Of a DNA stretch of 40,403 bases, positions 1 through 8,314 are shown one piece after another; the first letter of the stretch is position 1, and each line of letters opens with the position of its first letter. The notes under the pieces are model-generated. The model worked only from the letters and a program-made list of their open reading frames with translations, did not search any database and was not told the origin of the DNA. The stretch is from Saprospiraceae bacterium (GTDB lineage Bacteria > Bacteroidota > Bacteroidia > Chitinophagales > Saprospiraceae): the NCBI GenBank assembly GCA_020436785.1, contig JAGQXC010000487.1, positions 1 to 40,403 of the forward strand. Direction: 5' to 3'. Position numbers and translations under genes: made by a program.

Positions 1-980
1 CAGACAACTTTATCTACATCATACTCCTGGTAGCCCTGGCATTTTTGGCACTGATGCTAGGAAGAGTCATTATCAATACCCGCGGTATTCTGGAGGCCGA
101 AGCCAGCGGACAGATGCCGGTCAAACCTTCCTTTTGGAGTATGTTTACCAGCCGTGGGGTGGTTGGGTTTGCCATTTTTGCCCTCATCGTTTTAGGTAGT
201 TACACGACGGTCAAGAATGGTGTGGCACTGGGACGACAGCAAAATTACGCTCCGGAGCAGCCCATCAATTTCTCGCATGCGACACATGCCGGCGTCAATC
301 TTATCGACTGTCAATATTGCCACGATGGGGCTCGCCGTTCCAAACATTCCATCATTCCGGCGACCAATACCTGTATGAATTGCCACAAAGCCATCAAGTA
401 TGGCAGCACCTACGGGACGGCAGAATTAACCAAGATTTTTGTGGCTGCCGGATTCAACCCCAATACCGACACCTACATTGATCAATACGAAACACTGAGT
501 GAAGATGACATCGCCGCAATCTATAAGAAATGGATCGGCGATCAGTATATGAGTCAGGCCGGTACGGCATCACTGGACATGGAAGGTACCCGTACCGTAG
601 AAGATCAATGGAACAACATCGTTGAGTCCCTGACCAGCGAAACCAAGGAAAAATTGCAAGGCCCGATTGAATGGATTCGTATCCATAACCTGCCCGATCA
701 TGTTTACTTCAGCCATGCCCAGCATGTGACCGTAGGTAAACTGGAATGCCAGCAATGTCATGGTAAAGTGGAAGAAATGGAGACGGTCAGGCAGTATTCG
801 ACGCTCTCGATGGGGTGGTGCGTTAACTGCCACCGTCAAACGGAGGTATCCAGTTTTGGCGACAATAACTATTACCTGGAATCCTATAAAAAATACCATG
901 ATGAAATGGAAGCCGGTACCCGGAATGGTGTGACCGTGCAGGATATCGGTGGATTGGAATGCCAGAAATGCCACTATTAA
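1..980 (+). CDS. actA: ACIII pentaheme cytochrome c subunit ActA (5' partial)
   Basis: Electron-transfer subunit of alternative complex III, which oxidises quinol and reduces a periplasmic cytochrome c or an oxidase directly. Five CxxCH heme c motifs are visible: CQYCH (309-323), CMNCH (372-386), CQQCH (747-761), CVNCH (819-833) and CQKCH (960-974), the last one residue from the C-terminus. The frame is open from position 3 and already encodes a membrane helix there, so the true start lies upstream of the window; the TTG at 45 falls inside this helix and is not a credible start. Many Bacteroidota ActA proteins carry more sequence before the helix, which cannot be seen here. actB follows after 42 bp. 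Confidence 0.93.
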   Translation, partial: DNFIYIILLVALAFLALMLGRVIINTRGILEAEASGQMPVKPSFWSMFTSRGVVGFAIFALIVLGSYTTVKNGVALGRQQNYAPEQPINFSHATHAGVNLIDCQYCHDGARRSKHSIIPATNTCMNCHKAIKYGSTYGTAELTKIFVAAGFNPNTDTYIDQYETLSEDDIAAIYKKWIGDQYMSQAGTASLDMEGTRTVEDQWNNIVESLTSETKEKLQGPIEWIRIHNLPDHVYFSHAQHVTVGKLECQQCHGKVEEMETVRQYSTLSMGWCVNCHRQTEVSSFGDNNYYLESYKKYHDEMEAGTRNGVTVQDIGGLECQKCHY

Positions 981-1022
981 TCATTTGAAATCAGATTCTG
1001 TAAGCAGCGTATAAATTGCTCT

Positions 1023-4000
1023 ATGAAAGACAATAAAGTAGCCATCTGGATCGGAGAGAAAGATCTCAACCATGATCCCAAGTTTATGGAGGAAGCCGGC
1101 AATGAATTTGTCCGTATGCCTCTGGAGAAGATGGTAGAAAGATCGGCTTTGGAGAACGCAGGTTCTTCCCGTCGTGATTTTCTGAAATATCTTGGTTTTG
1201 GGTTGGGCGCCGCCACGGTTGCGGCCTCCTGTGAAATACCTGTGCGCAAAGCCCTGCCTTATGTGGTAAAACCGGATGCCATCGTACCCGGTATAGCCAA
1301 TTATTATGCTTCTTCCTTTGTAAAAGGTGGGGATTATTGTTCTGTACTGGTCAAAACCCGCGAGGGTCGTCCGATCAAGATTGAAGGCAACGACATGTCA
1401 CCGGTGACGAAGGGTGGTACTTCCGCCCGGGCCCAGGCCAGCGTTTTGGAGCTATACGACGTCAACCGGATAAAGGGTCCTGGTCGCATCGCTGACGGTA
1501 TGGTCAATGAGGGATCCTGGACAGCGCTGGATAAAGAAGTCCTGGGCGCTCTGCGGCCAAATTCCAACGTGCGCATTCTGACCAATACCATTCTCAGCCC
1601 GGCTTTGCACGCAGCCATCGGTGAATTTACCGGTGCCTACCCGAATACCAAGCTGGTGCAATACGATCCGGTATCCAGTGCAGCCTTGCTGATTGCCAAC
1701 GAACAGCAGTTCGGGCTTAAAAATGCACCCGATTACCATTTTGATAAAGCTCAGGTCGTCGTCGGATTTGAAGCTGATTTTCTGGGAACCTGGATCTCTC
1801 CGATTGAATACGCTAAAGATTACATCCAAAACCGGAAAATACACCATGAAGAGCACCCGGCCATGTCGCGTCACTACCACGTGGAGGCGCACATGTCACT
1901 GACCGGTTCCAATGCAGACAACCGTATATTGGTAAAGCCTAGTGAGCAAGGCGCCGCCATTGCCACGTTGTACAACGAAGTAGCCGCACAGACGGGAGGA
2001 AGCCGGGTAAATGTACCGGCCGGCTTGAATGAAAAGGCTGCCAGTGCGCTTAAAGCCGCCGCCAGGGACCTGGTGGCTCATCAAGGTGCTTCGCTGGTAG
2101 TTTCCGGTTCCAATTTGGTTGCCGAGCAATTATTGATCAATCAAATCAACTTGTTACTGGGTAATTACGGGAATACCATCACGTTCGCCCATGCATCCAA
2201 ACAACGACAGGGAGATGAGCGCGATGTTGCCCGGTTAATCCAGGAAATGCAGGGCGGCCAGGTAGATGTCTTGATCGTTTTAGGAGCCAACCCCGCCTTT
2301 GACCTGCCACAGGCAGCTGACTTTGTCGCTGCGCTTGCACAGGTGCCTTTGCGCATTTCGATGAATTCCCATGTCGATGAAACGACTGAACAATGTCAAT
2401 GGTCAGCTCCTGACCATCACATCCTTGAATCGTGGGGCGATGCGGAACCCAAGATTGGGCACTACAGCCTCATGCAGCCGACCATTAATCCTCTATTCGA
2501 TACCCGTCAAGCCGGATTGTCATTCCTGACCTGGGCGAAAAGTGATAAACTTCCGGCCAGTGATCAACCCTACCATGATTACATTCAGCAGTTGTGGCAG
2601 GAAAAAATGTTTCCACAGCAATCAGAATATTCGGTCTTCCAGGCCTTCTGGGATCACACCTTACACAATGGGGTATTCAGCGTCCCCGGCAATACCGAAC
2701 CTGCCTACAATGCGGTAGAAGTGAGTGGATTACAGGTTAGGAAACCGGGCGGGGAAGGCATGGAATTATCGCTTTTTGAAACCGTCAATCTCGGTGCCGG
2801 TCAATATTCCAATAATCCCTGGTTGCAGGAAATGCCCGATCCGGTCAGTCGCTGTGTGTGGGGAAATCACCTTGCCGTACCGGTTACTTACGATGGCTGG
2901 AAAACCATCGATGGTTTTGCCGGATTAAAAGATGGCGATGAAGTAAGTCTTAAAGCCGGAGAAGCCGACCTTACCGTACCTGTCATTCAGCAATTCGGCC
3001 AAATGGAAAATACCTTTGGCATTGCTCTGGGTTATGGCCGCACTGCCGCCGGACGTTGTGGTAATGGCATCGGAGTGAATGTCCAATCATTGGTTCAGGT
3101 TGATAACGGACTGTTCCAATATTACCGTTCTGGCATCGAAGTAAGCGGGAAGGCAGGTCGTGAAGAGCATTTTGCGTGTGTACAATACCACCACACCATG
3201 GGTGTGAAATCCATTGATAAAAACGGAGACCTGATCAATGCCGATGAAGCGGCCCTGGCTTCCGTTTCCATACCGTTCTTCAAAAAGACCCGCAGAGGGT
3301 TCCAGGGTGCTTTGACCGAGCGTTCGATTATCCATGGCACCCACGTATCCGAACTGGAATCATTTCTGGAGGAATTGCATGAGCAGCGGGAGGAGTTCCA
3401 GCATCTGAATGCCCAGACGCTCTATCCCGATTACTCAGACCAATACGGAAGAGGGCACCATTGGGGCATGCACATTGATCTGAATGCTTGCATCGGATGC
3501 GGAGCGTGTGCGGTTGCCTGTATGTCCGAAAACAATGTCCCGGTAGTCGGTAAGCGCAATGTGGCCCGTCATCAGGAAATGACCTGGCTGCGTATTGACC
3601 GGTATTTCTATGGGGATTTCGAAAATCCCAAAACGGTTTACCAGCCGATGATGTGTCAGCATTGTGATAACGCGCCTTGTGAAAACGTTTGTCCCGTGGA
3701 TGCGACCAACCACAGTTCCGAGGGCTTGAATCAAATGATCTATAACCGCTGTGTAGGAACCCGTTATTGCGCCAACAACTGCCCCTACAAGGTGCGCCGC
3801 CTGAACTGGGCCGATTATACCACGGCCGATTTGTGGCCGATCAATGAGCATAAGATCAACGAAGAACAAGTACAATTCTACGCCGATGACCTCACCCGAA
3901 TGGTACTCAATCCGGACGTTACAGTTCGGAGTCGCGGGGTGATGGAAAAATGCTCGTTCTGTGTTCAGCGTATTCAGGAAGGTAAACTCAATGCGAAAGA

Positions 4001-4220
4001 AGCGGGACGTCGCTTGCTTGATCGCGATGTTCGTACAGCCTGCCAAACGGCTTGTCCGACCGGCGCGATTACATTTGGGGATCAGAACAATCCGGAAGGA
4101 GAACTAACCGGCAAGTTCAAGTCACCTTTGAATTACATCGTACTGGAAGAAACCAACGTTAGGTCCAGTGTAAATTATACCGTGAAAGTGAACAATGCCA
4201 ATGAGGCACTGGAAGCCTGA
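1023..4220 (+). CDS. actB: ACIII molybdopterin-oxidoreductase-like / iron-sulfur subunit ActB
   Basis: Large periplasmic subunit of ACIII, a fusion of a molybdopterin-oxidoreductase-like half (cofactor normally absent in ActB) with a ferredoxin-like half; 1065 residues is normal. A twin-arginine motif SRRDFLK (R50-R51) is followed by a hydrophobic stretch and a lipobox-like AASC, so Cys70 is the likely lipidated residue. The C-terminal half holds four cysteine groups: C823/826/829/833, C878/881/886/890, C910/916/920 (the second position is Thr913) and C977/980/1007/1011. Fifteen cysteines fit three [4Fe-4S] clusters and one [3Fe-4S] cluster. The start ATG precedes the Tat signal by about 50 residues, as is usual in ActB. 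Confidence 0.95.
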   Translation: MKDNKVAIWIGEKDLNHDPKFMEEAGNEFVRMPLEKMVERSALENAGSSRRDFLKYLGFGLGAATVAASCEIPVRKALPYVVKPDAIVPGIANYYASSFVKGGDYCSVLVKTREGRPIKIEGNDMSPVTKGGTSARAQASVLELYDVNRIKGPGRIADGMVNEGSWTALDKEVLGALRPNSNVRILTNTILSPALHAAIGEFTGAYPNTKLVQYDPVSSAALLIANEQQFGLKNAPDYHFDKAQVVVGFEADFLGTWISPIEYAKDYIQNRKIHHEEHPAMSRHYHVEAHMSLTGSNADNRILVKPSEQGAAIATLYNEVAAQTGGSRVNVPAGLNEKAASALKAAARDLVAHQGASLVVSGSNLVAEQLLINQINLLLGNYGNTITFAHASKQRQGDERDVARLIQEMQGGQVDVLIVLGANPAFDLPQAADFVAALAQVPLRISMNSHVDETTEQCQWSAPDHHILESWGDAEPKIGHYSLMQPTINPLFDTRQAGLSFLTWAKSDKLPASDQPYHDYIQQLWQEKMFPQQSEYSVFQAFWDHTLHNGVFSVPGNTEPAYNAVEVSGLQVRKPGGEGMELSLFETVNLGAGQYSNNPWLQEMPDPVSRCVWGNHLAVPVTYDGWKTIDGFAGLKDGDEVSLKAGEADLTVPVIQQFGQMENTFGIALGYGRTAAGRCGNGIGVNVQSLVQVDNGLFQYYRSGIEVSGKAGREEHFACVQYHHTMGVKSIDKNGDLINADEAALASVSIPFFKKTRRGFQGALTERSIIHGTHVSELESFLEELHEQREEFQHLNAQTLYPDYSDQYGRGHHWGMHIDLNACIGCGACAVACMSENNVPVVGKRNVARHQEMTWLRIDRYFYGDFENPKTVYQPMMCQHCDNAPCENVCPVDATNHSSEGLNQMIYNRCVGTRYCANNCPYKVRRLNWADYTTADLWPINEHKINEEQVQFYADDLTRMVLNPDVTVRSRGVMEKCSFCVQRIQEGKLNAKEAGRRLLDRDVRTACQTACPTGAITFGDQNNPEGELTGKFKSPLNYIVLEETNVRSSVNYTVKVNNANEALEA

Positions 4221-4256
4221 TAACAACGAAAATTCAAACGAATTAATTAAGTCATA

Positions 4257-5669
4257 ATGAGTCATACTCCTGTTTCACCAATCCGAGCTCCATTAGTAAA
4301 TGGTCATAAGACGTACCATCAGATCACGGAGGATCTTTCTTCGCCTACGGAGAAAAAGCCGAATACCATGTGGTGGATCGCCTTTGCCGTGTCAGTCACT
4401 TTTCTGACTATTGGGGTAATATGCATCATTTTGACCATCTGGGATGGTGTCACCGAATGGAACTTGAACCGGACCATCGGGTGGGGCTGGGACATTACCA
4501 ACTTCGTTTGGTGGATTGGTATTGGTCATGCGGGAACCCTGATTTCCGCGATCTTACTGCTGTTCCGTCAAAAATGGCGGACCGGTGTTAACCGTGCAGC
4601 AGAAGCTATGACCATTTTTGCGGTTATGTGTGCCGCACTATTCCCGGCCATCCACGTTGGGAGGATCTGGGTTGTCTTCTTTTTCTTCCCTTATCCCAAC
4701 AGCCGAGGACCGGTTTGGCCCAATTTCAATTCCCCATTGCTGTGGGACTTGTTCGCCATCAGCACCTACTTTACGGTTTCATTGCTTTTCTGGTATACCG
4801 GCTTGGTTCCGGACTTCGCAACCTTGCGGGATCGTTCGAAAGGTATCCGTCGGAAACTGTATAATCTCGTATCCTTTGGTTGGACCGGATCGGCAAAGCA
4901 CTGGCAACGTCATGAATCCTTGTCACTGGTGTTGGCAGGACTGGCAACCCCGCTGGTCCTTTCTGTCCACACCATTGTAAGTTTCGACTTTGCCACGTCA
5001 GTGATACCGGGATGGCATACGACCATTTTCCCACCATACTTTGTGGCTGGGGCCATCTTTTCCGGTTTTGCCATGGTGCAAACCTTGATGGTGATTACCC
5101 GGAAGGTGCTGAATCTTAAGGAGTACATAACCCTGGAGCACATCGAATCGATGAATAAGGTGATTCTGCTTACCGGTACCATTGTGGGCGTAGCCTATTT
5201 GACTGAACTTTTCATTTCCTGGTATTCCGGCTACATCTATGAGCAATTTGCCTTCTTTAACCGCGCATTAGGACCGTACTGGTGGTCCTATTTCGGGATG
5301 ATGCTGTGCAATGTGGTATCGCCTCAGTTGTTCTGGTCTAAGAAAATTCGCCGCAGTGTTTGGTGGACATTCTTTATGTCCATTTTCGTAAACATCGGGA
5401 TGTGGTTCGAGCGGTTTGTCATCATTGCGACGACGCTGGCTCGTGACTACCTGCCCTCTTCCTGGAGTTATTATAAACCTACGATGGTAGAGATTGGAAT
5501 CTTCCTGGGCACCCTGGGCATTTTCTTTACCCTCTACCTGATCTTTACGAGGGTGGCTCCAGTCGTTGCAGTGGCCGAGATCAAGCATATTTTGAAAACG
5601 GCTGGGGACCAGTATGTGGGCAAAGATGCAACGCATCATCATTCGGCAGAAATCGCACATAAATCCTAA
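4257..5669 (+). CDS. actC: ACIII NrfD/PsrC-like membrane subunit ActC
   Basis: Integral membrane quinol-oxidising subunit of ACIII, of the NrfD/PsrC family. The 470-residue protein shows about ten hydrophobic helices. The region from WWIGIGHAG through FPAIHVGR and the loop around YPNSRGPVWPNFNSP is typical of ActC and contributes to the quinol site and the proposed proton path in homologues. The C-terminal tail is His-rich (DATHHHSAEIAHKS). It starts 36 bp after actB and is followed by actD after 18 bp, in the conserved ACIII gene order. Confidence 0.94.
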   Translation: MSHTPVSPIRAPLVNGHKTYHQITEDLSSPTEKKPNTMWWIAFAVSVTFLTIGVICIILTIWDGVTEWNLNRTIGWGWDITNFVWWIGIGHAGTLISAILLLFRQKWRTGVNRAAEAMTIFAVMCAALFPAIHVGRIWVVFFFFPYPNSRGPVWPNFNSPLLWDLFAISTYFTVSLLFWYTGLVPDFATLRDRSKGIRRKLYNLVSFGWTGSAKHWQRHESLSLVLAGLATPLVLSVHTIVSFDFATSVIPGWHTTIFPPYFVAGAIFSGFAMVQTLMVITRKVLNLKEYITLEHIESMNKVILLTGTIVGVAYLTELFISWYSGYIYEQFAFFNRALGPYWWSYFGMMLCNVVSPQLFWSKKIRRSVWWTFFMSIFVNIGMWFERFVIIATTLARDYLPSSWSYYKPTMVEIGIFLGTLGIFFTLYLIFTRVAPVVAVAEIKHILKTAGDQYVGKDATHHHSAEIAHKS

Positions 5670-5687
5670 TCATCAATCGCTGAGCAA

Positions 5688-6215
5688 ATGGCAAATCAAA
5701 AAGAAGTTTTATTCGGATTGTATTCAGATGAGGAGGTCTTGTTAAAGGCTATCCACAAAGCCAAAGCAGCCCATCTGGATATCATGGACGTCTTCACTCC
5801 ATTTCCGGTTCATGGTTTGGATGAAGCTTTGGATCTGAAGGAATCCCGGCTGCATATTGTCGGCTTTATCTTTGGACTGCTGGGAGCCTTGACTGCTTTC
5901 CTGGGGATGACCTGGATCTTTGTGGACGACTGGCCGATCATTATTGGAGGAAAACCTTATTGGTCGGTGCCCGCATTTATTCCGATCACCTTTGAACTCA
6001 CCGTATTGTTCGCATCCATCGGGATGGTGGTTGTTTTTTATGTGATCGGCGGATTAGGCCCTGGGGTCACCAATCCTACCCTGGACGACCGCATCACCGA
6101 TGATAAATTTTGCATTGCTTTCGATCAGCACGGTTTGAGTGAGAAAGATGTCGATAAGGTTAAGGCATTTTTGAAAGACAGTGGTGCCGAAGAAATACAT
6201 ACGAAAACCATCTAA
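5688..6215 (+). CDS. actD: ACIII subunit ActD (DUF3341)
   Basis: Small membrane subunit of ACIII, DUF3341 family, 175 residues as expected. The N-terminal soluble part starts with KEVLFGLYSDEEVLLKA, followed by a two-helix hairpin: one helix at about residues 60-85, then a loop containing GGKPYWSVPAFIPITFE, then the second helix. A short soluble tail closes the protein. No cofactor motif is present; in solved ACIII structures ActD is a peripheral two-helix subunit packed against the NrfD-like subunits. It lies between actC (18 bp) and actE (13 bp). Confidence 0.92.
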   Translation: MANQKEVLFGLYSDEEVLLKAIHKAKAAHLDIMDVFTPFPVHGLDEALDLKESRLHIVGFIFGLLGALTAFLGMTWIFVDDWPIIIGGKPYWSVPAFIPITFELTVLFASIGMVVVFYVIGGLGPGVTNPTLDDRITDDKFCIAFDQHGLSEKDVDKVKAFLKDSGAEEIHTKTI

Positions 6216-6228
6216 GCAACAAGATATT

Positions 6229-7023
6229 ATGCAATCAATAAAATATGGCGTTTTTGTCCTTGGGTTGATGTTCCTGGTCTACGCCTGTTCTCCGGCCAAA
6301 GGTAACCGTACCGGGCATGAATACATGCCGGATATGGTCCATTCGACTGCTTATGAGGCCAATGTCATGAACTATTATTACTTCAATACGTGGGGCAGCA
6401 AACAGGAATTGAAAGCTTTTGCATTGCCGCGTTTACCAGTCAAAGGCACCATTGCCCGAGGTTATGAAGGGGGTGGTGTTGAGCCTGGTAACATCAATAT
6501 TCCGCTTAATGGCGCGGTGCCATTCTATTACGGACCAAGTGAAGAAGAACGGATCCGTGCCACCGCCGAGATCATTGATAATCCATATCCGATCACGGCA
6601 GCCGGCCTGGCCGAAGGCAAAAAATTGTACGACATCTATTGCGCCATTTGTCATGGCCCGAAAGGGGATGGCCTTGGCTACCTGGTCCGCGATGACGGTG
6701 GTAAGTACCCTGCTCAGCCGGCGATCTTTACGTCAGACGACTTTATTAATTCTTCCAACGGACGGTACTATTTTGCAATCATGTACGGAAAGAATGTGAT
6801 GGGCTCGTACGACGATAAGTTGTCTTATGAAGAAAGGTGGCAAGTGATTCATTACATCCGATCGCTGCAAGCCGCCAAGACCGGAGCCAAATACTCCGAA
6901 GATGTAAATACGTTAAACGATGTTGATATTCCCGGTGCCGCATGGAAATCCGATAAGGAAATGATGCCTATGGAAGCAACCGGTATGGATGAATCGTCCA
7001 TGGAAAGTCATTCACAGCACTAA
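6229..7023 (+). CDS. actE: ACIII monoheme cytochrome c lipoprotein ActE
   Basis: Periplasmic monoheme cytochrome c subunit of ACIII, 264 residues. The ATG at 6229 gives a lipoprotein signal (hydrophobic stretch ending LVYAC); an in-frame GTG at 6181 would overlap actD by 35 bases and destroy the signal. Heme c motif CAICH is at residues 138-142 and the likely axial Met is Met191 in KNVMGSY. The mature N-terminus (RTGHEYMPDM) and the PVKGTIARGYE segment match the ActE family. The C-terminus is Met/His-rich (MDESSMESHSQH). Heme transfer probably runs from the ActA hemes to ActE or directly to the oxidase. Confidence 0.93.
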   Translation: MQSIKYGVFVLGLMFLVYACSPAKGNRTGHEYMPDMVHSTAYEANVMNYYYFNTWGSKQELKAFALPRLPVKGTIARGYEGGGVEPGNINIPLNGAVPFYYGPSEEERIRATAEIIDNPYPITAAGLAEGKKLYDIYCAICHGPKGDGLGYLVRDDGGKYPAQPAIFTSDDFINSSNGRYYFAIMYGKNVMGSYDDKLSYEERWQVIHYIRSLQAAKTGAKYSEDVNTLNDVDIPGAAWKSDKEMMPMEATGMDESSMESHSQH

Positions 7024-7042
7024 TTATTCGGAAAACAAGAGT

Positions 7043-8281
7043 ATGAATACCTTCACTTTTGAACGAAGCCAGCGCATGTTTTTTGGAGTCTTGATGGGCA
7101 TCGGACTTCTTTGCGCAATTATCTTATTTGCACAAAACGGTCCCCTGCATGCGCGATTTTGGTCGGATGTTTTGCACAACTCAGTCTTTTTTACCGGCAT
7201 CGCGGTGATGGCCCTGTTCTTTCTTGGTGCGAGTGTCACGGCTATGGCCGGATGGTACACGGTTTTCAAGCGAGTATGGGAAGCCTTCAGTTTGTTTCTG
7301 TTGGTAGGAATTATCTTGATGGTTTTCCTAGCCCTAGGCAACTACCTGGGATTTCATCACTTATACCATTGGAATGATGCTGAATCCGTTGCCGACGATG
7401 TGTTGCTAAAAGGAAAATCCCACTTCCTCAATCGCGGATGGTATTTATTCGGTACCATCATCATCATGGGCGCATGGATTTATTTTGCCCGTAAGATCCG
7501 AACGCTTTCCATACAGGAAGACGAAAATCCGGGTCCTGATTTCCAACAACACCGCAAAATTCGGGTATGGGCTGCCGCCGTTCTGCCCTTGATTGGATTT
7601 TCCAGTGCAGCAACCATCTGGTTATGGGTTATGTCCGTCGATCCTCACTGGTATTCGACGTTGTTTGCCTGGTATTCTGCGGCCAGCTGGTTTGTTGCAA
7701 TGGTCGCTTTGACAATTATGTTGATGGGATACTTGCAGTCCAAAGGTTACTTCCCCGATTTCAACCGGGATCATCTGCACGATTTGGGTAAGTTTCTTTT
7801 CGCTTTCAGCATTTTCTGGACCTACTTATGGTTTTCACAATTCATGCTGATCTGGTACGGCAACGTAGGTGAGGAAACGACCTATTTCTTGACGCGGCGT
7901 GAACAATACCCCGTCCTTTTCTATGGCAATCTGGTGGTGAACTTTGTTCTACCGTTCCTGGTTTTACTGCGTAACGATACCAAGCGGAAACTGGGTACGA
8001 TGTTCTTTGTATCCGGGATTGTTTTCTTTGGTCATTGGATCGATTATTTCTTGATGATCAAACCAGGCGTTCTCCATACGACCATGGAACTCAGTGGTGC
8101 CGAAGGGCATGGATCCCATGCGTTGGGCGCTGGATTTGCATTACCCGGATTTTTGGAAATAGGTCTGATGCTGGGCTTTTTAGGGCTCTTCCTTTATGTA
8201 GTTTTCTGGCAATTAAGTAAAGCTTCTCTGATGCCTAAGAATGATCCTTATTTGGCTGAGAGCATCCATCACCATGTTTAA
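7043..8281 (+). CDS. actF: ACIII NrfD-like membrane subunit ActF
   Basis: Second NrfD/PsrC-like membrane subunit of ACIII, 412 residues with about ten helices. The start is taken at ATG 7043 (MNTFTFERSQRMFFG), which avoids the 35-base overlap with actE that a start at 6989 would give. Family-typical segments include HHLYHWND, FLNRGWYL, MSVDPHWYSTLFAWY and HDLGKFLFAFSIFWTYLWFSQFMLIWYGN. ActF is a paralogue of ActC and is thought to contribute to proton translocation. The tail ends in SIHHHV. coxB starts 33 bp downstream, the ACIII-oxidase junction seen in many Bacteroidota. Confidence 0.93.
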   Translation: MNTFTFERSQRMFFGVLMGIGLLCAIILFAQNGPLHARFWSDVLHNSVFFTGIAVMALFFLGASVTAMAGWYTVFKRVWEAFSLFLLVGIILMVFLALGNYLGFHHLYHWNDAESVADDVLLKGKSHFLNRGWYLFGTIIIMGAWIYFARKIRTLSIQEDENPGPDFQQHRKIRVWAAAVLPLIGFSSAATIWLWVMSVDPHWYSTLFAWYSAASWFVAMVALTIMLMGYLQSKGYFPDFNRDHLHDLGKFLFAFSIFWTYLWFSQFMLIWYGNVGEETTYFLTRREQYPVLFYGNLVVNFVLPFLVLLRNDTKRKLGTMFFVSGIVFFGHWIDYFLMIKPGVLHTTMELSGAEGHGSHALGAGFALPGFLEIGLMLGFLGLFLYVVFWQLSKASLMPKNDPYLAESIHHHV

Positions 8282-8314
8282 TTTATTGAATTCGTAAAAC
8301 TTTAATCGCGAAAT

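Noticed and set aside
45-47. TTG as start of actA
   Set aside because: The frame is open to the window edge and already encodes a membrane helix upstream, so the gene is simply cut.
3435-4046. 203-codon open frame antisense to actB
   Set aside because: It lies wholly inside the Fe-S half of actB, shows no domain or signal and is explained by codon bias of the real gene.
6181-6228. Upstream GTG start for actE
   Set aside because: It overlaps actD and would bury the lipoprotein signal.
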